A stretch of 64,000 nt of DNA from Castanea sativa. Taxonomy: Eukaryota; Streptophyta; Magnoliopsida; Fagales; Fagaceae. The position numbers and the translations under genes were made by a program. Below, piece after piece: positions 37,401 through 48,457 of this stretch. Numbering within the stretch: position 1 is the first letter of the stretch; every line of letters begins with the position of its first letter. Where the stretch lies: positions 35,995,001 through 36,059,000 of the forward strand of contig NC_134013.1 of the NCBI RefSeq assembly GCF_040712315.1, given 5' to 3'. Below the pieces are notes generated by a model. It was not told the origin of the DNA and made no database searches. It was given only the letters and a program-made list of their open reading frames with translations.

Positions 37401-40400
37401 GTGGAAAAAGAAAATAATTGTCTAGAGCTCTTTAGTTTTAGAGTGACTTTTTCCTCATAATTTTATGTTCTAAGTGCATGTTATCCTAATAATTTCCTTG
37501 TTCAAGTCCAAGGGGTTATTTAAAGTTGTCATAATCTAAATGCATCAGTTTCCATCATATTTTTGAGGAAAAATTTCTAAGTCTACTACACATAGTTCAG
37601 ATATTTCTCTTGCTACTCTAGCGTTGTAGCAAAATCTGTTGGCACTCGTATTTCTCTTCTATCGCTAAGTTTTGGTGGCCTTTTTGTCAAAGGTATTGGG
37701 CAGTCTTTGGATGGAAGAGTTCATGGATACTAGTTGACCATCCAAGGCATTGAACCTAGTGTTCCAATTCTCAACCTTTGCTCAAAGGTTTTGGATGACT
37801 TCATTATATTTTATAGGGTTCTGTGCAAGGAACTAAAAGGAGTTTTATGTTGTTATGGGAATTCAAGTATGTTCTTAATAGAATCATAAGTGAAAACTAG
37901 GGTTTGTGGATTTAGGGTTCAAGTATGTAAGGATGTGTGAGAACGGATGTGGATTCTTGTGGATGTGAGGACTAGGATGAGGGATTTAGGACATGGTAGG
38001 GTTGGGTGAGGCTATGGAAGAATGTATATGATGATTTTGAATATGATTGTGGAAGGGAAAATATACTAGGGTTGAGATGGTGCAATTAGGGTTAGGGTAA
38101 AGATTATGGAAATGGAATGGGGAAAGCTCTTGTATGGAAAGATGGATGAATGAATGGAAGTGTGTGACTTCTTTGGGAGAGTCACCTTCTCCAAGTGAGA
38201 CTACTTCAATGGAGTCTCTTCAGTCAAACAAGACTATTCAAGTCTAAGCACACGGATGATGAGCAATTTTATTCAATGCATAGAAATGAGAGTACAAGCA
38301 TGTATTTATACTACCACAACCCTACTCTCAATGGCCACATGGCTCTATCTTATTGGTTCACTAATCTCCCATGTGCAACCATTAAATTCATCGTGTAAAT
38401 CTATAAATTACACATGTGATATATGTGATTATTGTACAGCACTTGGTCCATCTCATCTAACCACTTGGTGAGTATCCATTGGTCTTAATGACCAACAAAA
38501 GTAGGTGCATCCAATATCACCATTGCGCACAAGGCTAGGAGTTTTTCCAATCTGGAAATAGTAAATAGAGCCCACTAAAGAAGCTATTGGCACAATAACT
38601 AAATAAAGAGAAGCAACACACATGCCATGCACTGTATGAACATTAAAGGATAGCCCAATATGTTAGCTCGTGAGTTAGACCACGTTGATTGGGACAGCCT
38701 AATACTTTAGAATTCCAAGTCCAACTATATTGTTTTGTGGATATTGGTGCGAGCTTGGGTTTAGTTGCTGGCAGTGGTTGGGTTATGGGGTCTTGGTGGT
38801 GGTGGCTTGGGTTTTGGGTTTTTTGTGTTTGGAAATTAGGTGTTTGCAGGGATTTTTGCCTTAGTGGTGAGGATGGTATTGGTTGACAAAGGAGGGTGAC
38901 AGTTATGGTGGCTTTCTTGGCTTTGCTTGAAGACTGGATTGGGATTCATTCTTTCACTAAAATTTGACGCAGGGCAAAACCAAAAGAAAAAATAAGATAA
39001 ACCTAGGAATCAAGACCAAGTGAGATAAAAAATCTTAAGAATCAACACTTACAGTTGGTTGGATTCAGCACCAACCAATTGAAAAAATTTAAACTGAAAT
39101 TTTATTCTTCATAAACATTTTTCCCCATAAGAGTACAATAGAATGCTTATATAGACTACTAGAAGTCTAAACTAAACTCTAATCCAAATTGACTTGAATC
39201 AAAGCCTAATTATTAAATTATGAGAATACCCTTTAATTTAGGATATTAGATAGAATACTAATAACCTAATTATCTAATAAGACCTAAATTAAAATCCAAA
39301 TGACTAATGATAAAATATATTTGACTTCTGAAATTTAAAAATAAAAAAATAACATAAATAAATAAAATTGTCTTTGTGTTTCTTCATTTTTTCAGCTCAG
39401 TATACTTAAAAAGGATGTCTTCATAGATCTTAAATTGATGCTAATGATGGTTGAGCTACATTAATCTCTTTATAATGTAAAGTTATTCTTTCATTTTGAA
39501 TGTGGTGTATTTTCTTGAATATTACATTTATATTTAAATTGGTGAGAAGAAAATATTTATGTATTAGTTACACACATGGATGTGGTAAAAAATTTCTACT
39601 GCTCAAATTGTACTAGCAGAATGAGAGATTGCTGATGTTTGTGTCAAATTTTGATAGCACTTCTGCAATTAAGCTAGGAGTGGGAATAATTGAATATCTG
39701 TAGCTCCTCATAGAGATACCATATCCTCATCCCGTCATATATTACAATAATCTGTCTGAAATGTCCTATATAAAAAAATATGTTTGATATTAAATTAATT
39801 TTCAGCTAATTTTCAATTTCGTTTTTCTGATATACTTCAGGAGTTATGTCTTCCTTATTTTAAAAATAATAGGGTTAATGACATTATCTTATTTTTTCCG
39901 CAGAAGGATAATTTGGTTGGGTGATCTGAACTACAGAATAAACCTGTCGTATGAGAAAACACGAGAACTTATTTCCAAAAAGGATTGGTCCAAGTTGGTT
40001 GAGAGTGACCAGGTAAATTATCAAACTTTTTATGATAATATGTATTACTGAAGTAATTTATATCCGTGTAGCACTCTAAATGCCCTGGTCATTTCCTGTT
40101 ATTTACTGTAAAAGTGATAGGCTCACTTCAAATTATCTTCGATAGTAGGCCAAGAATGTATATTGTATTCATCAAGAAAATGTAGTAACTTGTAAAATGT
40201 GAAGCAATTGAAATTGTATTTCTTAAACGTTGCAAATTTTCTGGAATATCGCATATCTGGTGACAGATATGTGAAAAGATTTGTTAGCAATTAATTTAAC
40301 ATGTAATTAAATTTATTCATTCTGGTGACGGATAATGTTAGCATGCAATTATTTATTCCTTCTGTCCGTGGTTACTTCTCCATTATCTTTATTCATCTTC

Positions 40401-43400
40401 TTCACATGCAAAATTAACTAAAGAAAAAAACATTGCAACACAGTAGAATGTAATATGCTCTAATGGTCTTGGAGTCTGTGGCTATATTTTTATAATGGTT
40501 TTAATTTTCTGGATATAGTATATGAGAATTGAAGTTTCTAGATAATGCTCTTGCAGTTAGGCCTTTCTAGGTGATATATTATCCCAAAATAGAGATATAT
40601 GCTAAAAAGAATGGGCAGATCAATGTTTTCTGAATATTGAGTATTTGCATTGCACTTGTTAATTTTTTTTCCTTATAGAGAAACATGAAAGAATTTACTA
40701 AAAATTAAAAAAAAAAATAAAAGAAATAAAAGACAATTGAATTGCAGAACTTAGTTTTAATATTCATAGAAACCAATGCTAACTTGAACCTGAAGCCATC
40801 AAGTTGAGTGTGGATCACCAATGATACCACCATATGACTGATTGTCCACCCCTTATATCATTAGATCTCTGTTTTATCGTATATTTATTTTTGGGTTCTA
40901 GATGCTGTAACAAATCATGACACAATTCTATTATATGTTTATTCTAAGATGTGCATTATTGACATAAAGTCAATAGACTCAATACTGCTTGGGAAATCAA
41001 TAATTGAGAGAATTTGAGTGAAAGTCTAGTGGAGCTAGGGAATCATAAATGAAAGGCATTTGGAGCTTAAAGTTATCAACTTTGTGTTGCATTGAACCTG
41101 TAGTTACTCAACAATTTTTTTTTGTTGAATAATTTTACTCTTTATTGTAGCATTATTATTTATATTTTTAATTTCTTAAAAAAATTGAGAAAAGTTGTGA
41201 ACCCCTTTCTTGAAACTTTGACCACAGGAGAGGGAAGGTTGTGAGTGAGGATAGTAAATATCATTAAGAGAACGTTTGTCTCCTATGCCTAATTATTTTC
41301 CTAATGAAATTTCAAGCAAACATGCCTGTTCACATATGTGTGTGTCTTTTGATGTTTTGAGGTTTCAGAATATAAATCTTTTAAGTATCATTTATCTGCC
41401 ATTGCAAACAGAAGGCAACTTTATCCTTTTATAAGATATAATTATGTAGAAAAGTAAGCCTTATAGAATGCCTATTTGGCTTTTAATTACATTGAGATCT
41501 TATTCTGACAGCTTCTGCGGGAGCTTAAAAAAGGTCGTGCATTTGATGGATGGTTGGAGGGTACCTTAAAATTTCCACCTACATATAAATATGAAATCAA
41601 TTCAGAGAAGTACTATGGAGACGATCCAAAGTCTGGGAGGCGTACACCAGCATGGTATGATTTAATTTGCCTAGTCCAAGGGCTTGATCTCCACTCCTGC
41701 TACTATTGTGCTAATTTGGTTGTTCACTCATCCTTAGCAAATGATTAATTGATCATGTTAGAGTGAATTATGATTTAGACTGTCCCGTTTAAGTAAACCT
41801 TATCCTTCAAATTCTTAGTTAAGTTTACTTTTCTCTGGCATTCATGTGTATCTACAGTGGTTTTTTTAGGGCTCTTTTGTTTACCTTTCCAGATAAATGC
41901 ATCTCATCCCTTTCGGCTTGCATGTCTTTGTGGCTATTGGTAATTTTTTTGATGTTTTTCTCCGTATGTTCATCATAGTATTGTTGCCTTCACTGTGTAG
42001 GGTGCATCTCACATGTTCAATAAATTTATGAAGCTTTAACAGTTCCTGCTACTTTTTCTAAGTGTGTTTGGATGGAGGGGGAGGAGAGGGAAATAAAGGG
42101 AAGGATAGGGAGGGTTTAATAAATCTTGTTGAGATGCTTTTAAAGGGGGAAGGGGAAGGGTTTGAGGGGATTTGAAGGGCTATCTTAACCCTCCAAACGT
42201 TCCTTTTTAATCACTCAAATTGGGGGAATTTGGAGGGGGAGGGGAGGGGATGGGTTTCACTTATATTAATAAAAAATTAATTGTCAATTTTGCCCTTATG
42301 ATGTCAATTTATATTTATTTCTTTAAAATGAACAAAAGGTCATAATTGTCAAATTATGACCATTCATCCATTCCTCTTTCCACTACTTAATTTTAAAACA
42401 TCCAAACAAGGAGAAGGGATAACCATTCCCCTCTCCTATCCTCTCCTTCCAAGCCCCCCCTCCCCCCCAATTACCCTCTACTCTCCCCTCCCTTAAAAAC
42501 TTCCAAACATGCTTATATTTTTTTCATCTACTGTGAATTTACTTTTCTTTTTAAAAGTAAAACAAGTATCTATCTTGTCGTTATTAGCTTCAGGAGAACT
42601 CATATAAATGAATTCCCAGTATTGAGAAGGTCTAACTGCAGTCCTTACTAGCTCAGTAGCTTTTCCTTGATCTGCCTTTTGGTGAAAGATTCTATAATTG
42701 ATTCTGAGAGCTGCAATGTCACATATGTAAACTGAGAATTTTTGTATAGGGAGTGAATATTATAGAAAAAATTGTGTGCAAAGTATTTAGCTTTTGTGAG
42801 ACAGCCATGAAATGGAAGTCTACTGTCCTAAGTAGTATTAACCTGTACAAAATGTCTAGTTTGACATTGGGTACCTTATACATACCTACGAGCTACGTTT
42901 ACATTGCCATAGTGAGTAATGGCATCTTTCCTCTCTTAATTTTACCACTTCCACCAACCGAATCATCATCATAGGTTGGGCCTTGGTGTGATGGCTAGTG
43001 CCTTCCATAAAAAACGTTAGGTCGTGGGTTTAAGTCCAAGAATCAATCAACCTCTCCAAAAAAAATGGGGGTAAGGTTGCCTACCAATCATGTCTCCTAG
43101 ACCATGAAAAAGGGGGACTTTTTGTGCTTTGGCTATGCCAAAGAGAACTAGCACCATTTCATCATCTTCCCATTTATAATGTAATAAATTATTGCTGTTC
43201 TGTGATTTCTCCATCAACTATTGTATTTTGTAATTGTTTACTTCTGCTTTGAAAATTTTCCCTTACATGGGTGATAGGCTTAGTTTTGATTCCCATATAG
43301 TAAAAACACATTTCATGACTTAGGGAACATGTACTTTGAAAGTCCCCATAGGTCCTTAATTGAGATCTAAAGAGACTGATCAAAACTAGATATATTCTGA

Positions 43401-46335
43401 TATATGTTTGTCAAATCTGAATCCTTTTTATATGAATGTCCAATCCTCACTTAATTTTCTGTGATAATTAGGTACCAATAGCATTTATTCCCTCATCGTT
43501 TGATGATCAATTTCTTGTGTAAAGTTACCTTACCATTCACTCCTTTTCCAGGTGTGATCGTATCCTTTCATATGGCAAGGGAATGAAGCTACTGAGTTAC
43601 AGGAGGGCCGAGCTTAAACTTTCAGACCACCGACCTGTGACTGCCACATACATGGCTGAGGTTGAGGTGTTTTCTCCTAAGAAGCTACAGCGAGCACTCA
43701 CATTTACAGATGCAGAGATTGAAAATGATGAATCCATTGTGGATATGGGTATAGAAGTCGGAATAGGCTGCTTAAGATTGGAAGAGGTGAGTAATTTCCA
43801 TACCCGTATATTTCTAAAGGTGCCAATCATTTTCAACATATTTTATTTTCATCTGGTCCCAGAGCTGGGATTCACCAGGGGGAAAGTCTTCCCTCAGCCT
43901 ATAAAAGTCACCAACCCTGATGAAGCCAGGATTTGAATCTCTCTGGTAGGATACCAAGAAGTTTTTACTAACATGCTGGCTAGCACCTTCGAGGGTGCCA
44001 GTCTTTAACCCACCCAACTTTATGTTTATCCTCTCTCTGGCTTGAATGTTTAATCTTTTGTTTGATTGGGAAATTTTTTTGTTGCTTATATTTAGCAGCT
44101 AGTCTGACGCCCTGAACTTTCCTCAAGTTGTGAGTTGGATTTCCTTTTTTTTTCCTGCTTCAAAATGCCCATGTGCCTAGTGTGTGTGTGTGTGTATATA
44201 CCATGGTGTCTCTAAAACACAACTAGTTGTCTCTATTATAAGCTTGGATATAGGATATAGTTACAAAAGTACATTTATTGTTCAACTTTTACACCACCCA
44301 AGAAACCCAATGCAAGAGCTAAAGGTCGCCATTGGATCACATGCTTCCCCACATATTTCATGCAGCTTAATCACAGATAAACTGCAAATTAGTGGCTGGG
44401 GGAATTCGTATAGCTTATTATCCTGAGTCAATGTTGATAAAGTGCACTCCCAAACTAGAAACAACAACATAAAATGCTGTTCCTTCTAGGGGCGGAGCTA
44501 TAGCAATGCTTGGCCCCCCCAAAATTTTTAAAAATACTATTATATTATGTGTATGTACTAAAAACTTTAAATATTTAGCTACAAGAATAGAATTTGGCCC
44601 TCCCAAATGTTTGAGTTAATCCAATGATGCTCATAAAAACCAATAGAATTTGTCAATCGATCTCATAATTATAGAAATAAGGTAGTTTTTGTTTTCACAA
44701 ATTCGTTTTTTTACATTTTTAATATCAAACTAGACAGCTTTTATATTCTCATTAGAGCTTAAAAGATGATAAGTTTCTTTAAAAATTATCTTGCGAAGAT
44801 ACATATGCAAAAGTTGTTACTTTTATATACGCTGTATTTCATTGTTATGAATTCTGTTCCGTTCTGGCCGGAACGAACGGAATTTCTCCTACCGGTATAT
44901 AATCCGGAACTGGAATACCCTTTGTTCCACCTCGGGTCAAAATCCGGCCAGTTCCGGGGCATTTCAGTCATTCCGGTGTGTTTCGGCAAATACCGGCCGA
45001 AACTAGAGATTCGGCCGATATGTGTTTTGGGTTTGTTTACCCTTCACAGTTCACAGGGATTGAAAAAAAAGAAAAAGAAAAAAAAGATTCACATCAGATC
45101 GAAGAAGAAGAAAAAAAAAAAATTCAAGTCATGGACAAAGCTTAAGTGCTGCCATTAAAACTCACTTCTTCACTAAAAAAAAAAAAAAAAAAAAAACTCA
45201 CTTCTTCAAGCTTGTGTCACTGCCACTTCCAGAGAGAAAAAGAGGGAGTGTGAGTCTGTTAGACGTTTATGAGGCTTTGAGTAAAAAAGCTTTGGAATGT
45301 GATATTTTAGAGTCCAATGCACGTGGGTAGTTGGTACTTGGTGGGAGTGGAGCTTCCTAGAAGCTTCATGATTCTAATTTCAAAGCATCCCAACACATTC
45401 ACTTATTCACAAAAAGAACCCCAAATTTGAATATTTTTTAAAATAACCAATCTAATTCCCTTTATTATGAATTTCTTTTTAAACCACTATGTTAAATGCA
45501 TTCATTTATTTTATATCACTTGGCTCTATAATAGTAATTAGTAAATATTTATTTTATTAATGACTAGATAATAATACTAATTTATATATATATATATTAG
45601 TAATTCTGAAACGGTAATTTAAACCATCTACTAATTTATAGTCACCTTCATGTGACTAACATTAACATCTTTTTTTTTTTTTAATCTCTAAAAAAAGGTT
45701 TTTTTTTTTTTTTCATATTATTACTCTTATTATATTCTGTAAATAACTGAACTGATATGTGGATTTAAAGATTACATATTAGTTTAAATATGTACTTATA
45801 AGTTATCACTTTAAAATCCTTTTTACCAACAAAGAAAAAAACCTTTAAACCCCTTAGTAATTCATATGTTTTTTTTTTTTTTTTATCAATAATACTTATA
45901 TATATATTTATTTATAAAAATAGCTATAACCCGAAACAGCATGCAATGGTACGCCGAAATAGGCCGGTACCGAAATATTCCGTTCCAATAGACAAACCGA
46001 AACGGGTTCCGAAACGGTATTCATAACATTGCTGTATTTTATAAACTATGACCAACTCTAGTATCAAAATATAATTGTTTATATATGTGTATGTGCGCAT
46101 GTATGTGATGATACCAAAATTTGGCTCTCCCCAAACAAAAAATCCTAGCTCCGCCCCTGGTTCATTATTTTCATTTGTTGGGGAGGGGGGGGGGGGGGGG
46201 GGAGGCTTCAATCATGTTGGATCTATTGTATTTTTTCTGTATCCATACTCAATACAATTCTCTCTGGTCATGTATTTTTTTTTTTTTTAATTTTTAATTT
46301 TTTTTCCTTTTCAGGACATACCTGAAGAGTGTTAA
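28448..46335 (+). CDS. IP5P2: Type I inositol polyphosphate 5-phosphatase (IP5P2-like), 10 coding exons
   Basis: Coding exons: 28448-28480, 28641-28815, 30235-30307, 30423-30527, 30842-31694, 35830-36014, 39904-40012, 41512-41654, 43552-43786 and 46315-46335. All borders are GT-AG with matching phases, giving 643 residues. The enzyme removes the 5-phosphate from soluble inositol phosphates such as Ins(1,4,5)P3 and, in some members, from phosphoinositides, at the cytosol/membrane face. N-terminal [14 protein letters not shown] and the acidic run after it are typical of plant type I enzymes, as is [18 protein letters not shown]. The catalytic fold starts at VGTWNVGG (residues 97-104). A long Ser/Asp-rich insert (about 160-330) precedes [15 protein letters not shown]. 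Motif I, WLGDLNYR (479-486), motif II, RRTPAWCDRIL (554-564), and SDHRPV (583-588) are intact. No WD40 repeats. The last exon adds only DIPEEC, shorter and different from the usual tail. Introns hold many transposons. Closest named relatives are Arabidopsis At5PTase1/2; the exact orthologue is my inference. Confidence 0.95.
29085..29156 (+). other. Possible frame-preserving cassette exon in intron 2
   Basis: A 72-nt segment has TGTAG before it and GTAACC after it. It would join with the same phase as the flanking exons without a stop, adding 24 residues including the basic, Gly-rich [14 protein letters not shown]. It is not part of the family's conserved protein, so the main isoform probably skips it. 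It could also be a chance open segment. Confidence 0.35.
31760..31900 (-). mobile_element. Possible LINE 3'-end remnant in intron 5
   Basis: On the minus strand the phrase CCTGTGTACTAGG followed by TTTTGTATTTTC resembles the 3' untranslated end of plant L1 elements. No coding sequence accompanies it, and the limits are not visible. Confidence 0.3.
32560..32845. repeat. Decayed dispersed repeat with C17-A16 homopolymer pair
   Basis: The segment has the 'GGTCCCCAAAGTTTACAAG' type phrase common in plant repeats. It contains a run of 17 C (32745-32761) directly joined to 16 A (32762-32777). A diverged duplicate of AATGACATGG(C) lies on either side of the homopolymers (about 32711 and 32813). Confidence 0.6.
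33190..35087 (+). mobile_element. 5'-truncated L1-type LINE in intron 5, sense orientation
   Basis: Coding homology begins within reverse transcriptase ([19 protein letters not shown] near 33215) and runs through the catalytic box, here FADN instead of FADD (about 33400). A TAG follows at about 33441, then thumb and connection blocks ([32 protein letters not shown]). After a frameshift near 34100 come [13 protein letters not shown] and a zf-RVT domain with [17 protein letters not shown] near 34590-34640. The element ends in an A run (35078-35087) after TTCTTAGTACTTAT. The 5' breakpoint lies between about 33120 and 33200; I found no clear target duplication. It is a dead copy carried in the host pre-mRNA. 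Confidence 0.93.
35183..35464 (+). mobile_element. TRIM element (terminal-repeat retrotransposon in miniature), intron 5
   Basis: Two direct repeats of 77 and 76 bp (35183-35259 and 35389-35464), both starting TGTTA and ending TTTATCA, flank 129 bp. Directly after the first repeat is TGGTATTAGAG, one change from the usual tRNA-Met primer binding site TGGTATCAGAG. A purine-rich stretch (AAGGGGGAG, then GAGAGGGAG) precedes the second repeat. The 5-bp flank AAAAC occurs at 35178-35182 and 35465-35469. These are all the marks of a TRIM, which depends on other elements for enzymes. Confidence 0.92.
36149..37188. mobile_element. Tourist/PIF-Harbinger-like element, non-coding, in intron 6
   Basis: Terminal inverted repeats begin GGACACGTTTGGTACACTG (left) and GAGCACGTTTGGTACATTG (right, reverse strand). 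The element is flanked by TTA at 36146-36148 and 37189-37191, the target size of PIF/Harbinger elements. The interior of about 1 kb is AT-rich with no transposase homology. Confidence 0.85.
37322..37450 (+). mobile_element. Possible SINE remnant in intron 6
   Basis: A-box-like TTGGGTCAGCTGGTAAAG is followed by a B-box-like TTAGGTTCAAATA at the expected distance. There is no clear tail or target duplication. Confidence 0.45.
37800..39400. other. Intron 6 segment, repeat-like, unclassified
   Basis: No coding homology. The region includes G-rich low-complexity sequence (37900-38100 and 38750-38830). On the minus strand two TATA-like words (near 38310 and 39150) sit in sequence resembling decayed LTRs. 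I cannot assign family or limits. Confidence 0.3.
42062..42512. mobile_element. MITE with GA-rich and CT-rich halves, intron 8
   Basis: The ends GTGTGTTTGGATGG (left) and GCATGTTTGGAAG (right, reverse strand) match Tourist-like termini. The flanks are TAA and TTA, so the target duplication is decayed. The left third is G/A-rich and the right third C/T-rich, so the halves can fold on each other. Confidence 0.7.
42974..43145 (+). mobile_element. Au-like SINE, intron 8
   Basis: The head has an A-box-like TTGGTGTGATGGCTAGTG and a B-box-like GTGGGTTTAAGTCC. The body words GGGGGTAAGGTTGCCTAC and CTCCTAGACC, followed by a GGACTTTTTGTGCTTTGG-like end, resemble the Au SINE family of flowering plants. 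The target duplication is not clear. Confidence 0.65.
43855..44015 (-). mobile_element. Possible SINE or tRNA-like repeat, intron 9
   Basis: On the minus strand GGTGCTAGCCAGCATG and a later GAGATTCAAATCCTGG have A- and B-box character at plausible spacing. The retained intron would otherwise be read as a tail extension of the 5-phosphatase. No poly(A) or duplication is seen. Confidence 0.4.
44487..46159. mobile_element. Outer hAT-like element, intron 9
   Basis: Ends are TAGGGGCGGAGCTA (left) and CAGGGGCGGAGCTA (right, reverse strand), a common hAT terminus in plants. The 8-bp flanks GTTCCTTC (44479-44486) and GTTCATTA (46160-46167) match at six of eight positions. About 480 bp is its own sequence; the rest is the nested element. 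No transposase is seen. Confidence 0.8.
44840..46031. mobile_element. Inner hAT-like element nested in the outer one
   Basis: Terminal repeats CATTGTTATGAAT (left) and CAATGTTATGAAT (right, reverse strand) are flanked by a perfect 8-bp duplication CTGTATTT at 44832-44839 and 46032-46039 (9 bp if the preceding G is counted). Subterminal sequence is rich in CCGGAAC, ACCGG and CGAAAC words in both orientations. The interior is A/T homopolymer-rich and non-coding. Confidence 0.87.
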
Positions 46336-47125
46336 GGAAGACTAATATCTGACAACATTCCAAGTGGCTATGGGTTAGAGCTCTTGCAACTTTTAAAAAT
46401 ATCAATATTACTACTACACTTCACATTCATTCTTTTGGTTTCATTAATTTGTCATTGCAGTTAGTGTATAGTTGTCTTATGTAAGGGGTTTTTACCAATA
46501 AGTCTTGTAGAGAATGCTAGTTCTAAAGTTGGGTTTCTACATGTGTTTTAGTGGTATGTATTGTGTATTGAATATCATCGTGATTAGTGAAGAGTTCTCT
46601 AGTTTTTAGAAAGTATATATTGTAAAATATAACTGTTGAATGAGATAGTGCTGCTATGTTCAGCCTTGAGTCCTCTTTCCATTCAAAATTCAGATTTTTT
46701 TATTTTTTTTATCTTTAATATAATTGTCGTAATAGATACTTCCAATGTACCCAGACACTGTTTGGCAACAGCTCTGCTGAAGATACAAATGTAAGATGTC
46801 ATCTTTATATTTTCCAATAGCATCTTTGGGTCCATTGCCTTAAAACTGGTTACACGGATGATGATGTACTATTTCTTTTCTTTTATGATAATTCAATATA
46901 TACAATGAAAGAGATGAGATTTGAGCTCTGGATGTCTCCGTCGGGAACACTAGGACGTGCTATTTGAGTTACAAGGCTCTTAGCATGATGTACTTCTCTT
47001 TTAACTATTAGGATTTGATTTGAATTTCAAAACCTTAACACTATAAGATTGCTAAGTTGGACACAGTAGGTAGAAACCCTTGATGCGTTAGAGCCTATAG
47101 CGTGATTATCTAGGTGAATACGATA
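46336..47125 (+). other. 3' flank of the 5-phosphatase gene, with a SINE-like fragment
   Basis: The probable 3' UTR begins directly after the stop at 46333-46335; I cannot place the cleavage site. At 46905-46990 the minus strand has TTGTAACTCAAATAGCACG and CCAGAGCTCAAATCTC, which resemble SINE A and B boxes. No gene is seen. Confidence 0.4.
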
Positions 47126-47130
47126 TGTTC

Positions 47131-47880
47131 TGATGATGCTGAAGAAATCACCAGTAAGTTGCGAATACTCCTCAAATCGAAGCAACACCTGCGAAGAGAA
47201 AATAGATGACCGAACAGAGAGCACCGGTGTGGTGCCGGCCAAAAACCCTCCGACGATCAAGTTAGAGTCTTTCAAACAACCCTAGAGTGCCAGAGTTGGG
47301 ATAATTGTGCGTACCTTTGGGTCATGAGGGTCTTGGGGTATATATAGTGGTATGTGGCCGAAATAAGCGCCTTGGTGAAGAAGTACTTTCCTTTTTAAAA
47401 GAGTAATTCGTGGATCTTTGCCTATTGTATTGAGCCATTTCCTTATAGGAATCTTCTTGACTAAAGTCGAACGTGTAGCGCAAGAACTTTCCTTATATTC
47501 ACATAAGCAGAAGTCAAGATAGGCTAAAAACGAAGGTTGGATTACTCCTTCAGCTTTCACCTGCCAAGGTCGTCAGCCCACGTGTACCTCCTACACTGTC
47601 GTCAGCTTATGTATGCCTCCACAAAGAACGTCAGCCAAGGACCTTACAGCCAAGGTCGTCAACCTTGACTCGTCAACGTGATCCGTCAGCTTATCGTCGC
47701 TACGTAAGGGGTATGGCCTTGAATGCCAAAAAGGCGGCATCCTAATGAGACTGGCTGACGGGTTGTGTATTCCCGTCAGCCTTCTTAAAAACGTCACTAT
47801 CATGTTCCATGACTGAAATTGTCCTACGTTGCATGTCCACCTATTGCTAGTGGCAAGCAATTCGATATCCATTATTGAAT
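47131..47880. repeat. LTR-like dispersed repeat, copy 2
   Basis: The first 370 bp match copy 1 at 23887. The remaining half is rich in GTCAGC and CGTCA words and has no partner here. On the minus strand a TATA-like CACTATATATACCCC is present near 47350. The right end is not clear. I infer a solo LTR or LTR fragment. Confidence 0.65.
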
Positions 47881-48033
47881 ATGAGGGATGTTCTCAAAAT
47901 TTTTCATCCTTCGAAGAATTTGATGGTAAATGGATTGCTTCCTCTATTTCTGTTTGTGCCAAGTGACTAGTAAAGAAGTTGTACACAAATGCTGGGCTTT
48001 TATTCATTTTCAATGCTTTCGGGGAGGAATGCA

Positions 48034-48036
<3 letters not shown>

Positions 48037-48066
<30 letters not shown>
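48037..48066. repeat. (GA)15 microsatellite
   Basis: A perfect GA run followed by a GTGTGTGC stretch. Confidence 0.95.
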
Positions 48067-48069
<3 letters not shown>

Positions 48070-48457
48070 TGTGTGCGAGTGTGCAATTTGTTCTATAAGG
48101 TAATGTTTGTTTGAAGAGTATAAAAAATAGATATTACCAATTTTATTACAAATGGATGTGGCAACCTATGTGTCTTACACCACGTCAGCTATTTAACAAT
48201 TATATTGCCCCATAATCTTTTAAATGAATTCTTATTATTCTGTTTTAAGAAAGAAAAAAAAGCCTATGGTGATTGGCAAGGGCCATAGTCTTGCATATCA
48301 CCATCATCTACAGCATCTATATTTTTTATCACTTTATACTTTACTAATCACAACTTATCATGTATTTATTTGACTTTCTTTATAAGGTAACCAAAGTTTA
48401 AAACAGTAAAAAATTAACCAAATAGCAAACAGTAATTGGTAGAGTATAAAAATTAAC

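Noticed and set aside
43787..43936. Extension of the ninth 5-phosphatase exon to a stop at 43936
   Set aside because: The GTGAGT donor at 43787 is strong, the extra residues resemble nothing in the family and lie partly in a SINE-like repeat; kept only as an intron-retention possibility.
44766..45158. 130-codon plus-strand frame ending in Lys runs
   Set aside because: It crosses the start of the inner hAT-like element and ends in its A-rich interior; no homology.
47131..47135. Exact 5-bp target duplication (TGTTC) for LTR-like copy 2
   Set aside because: TGTTC occurs on the left at 47126 and again at 47889, but the right copy is not preceded by a CA terminus, so I do not claim the limits.
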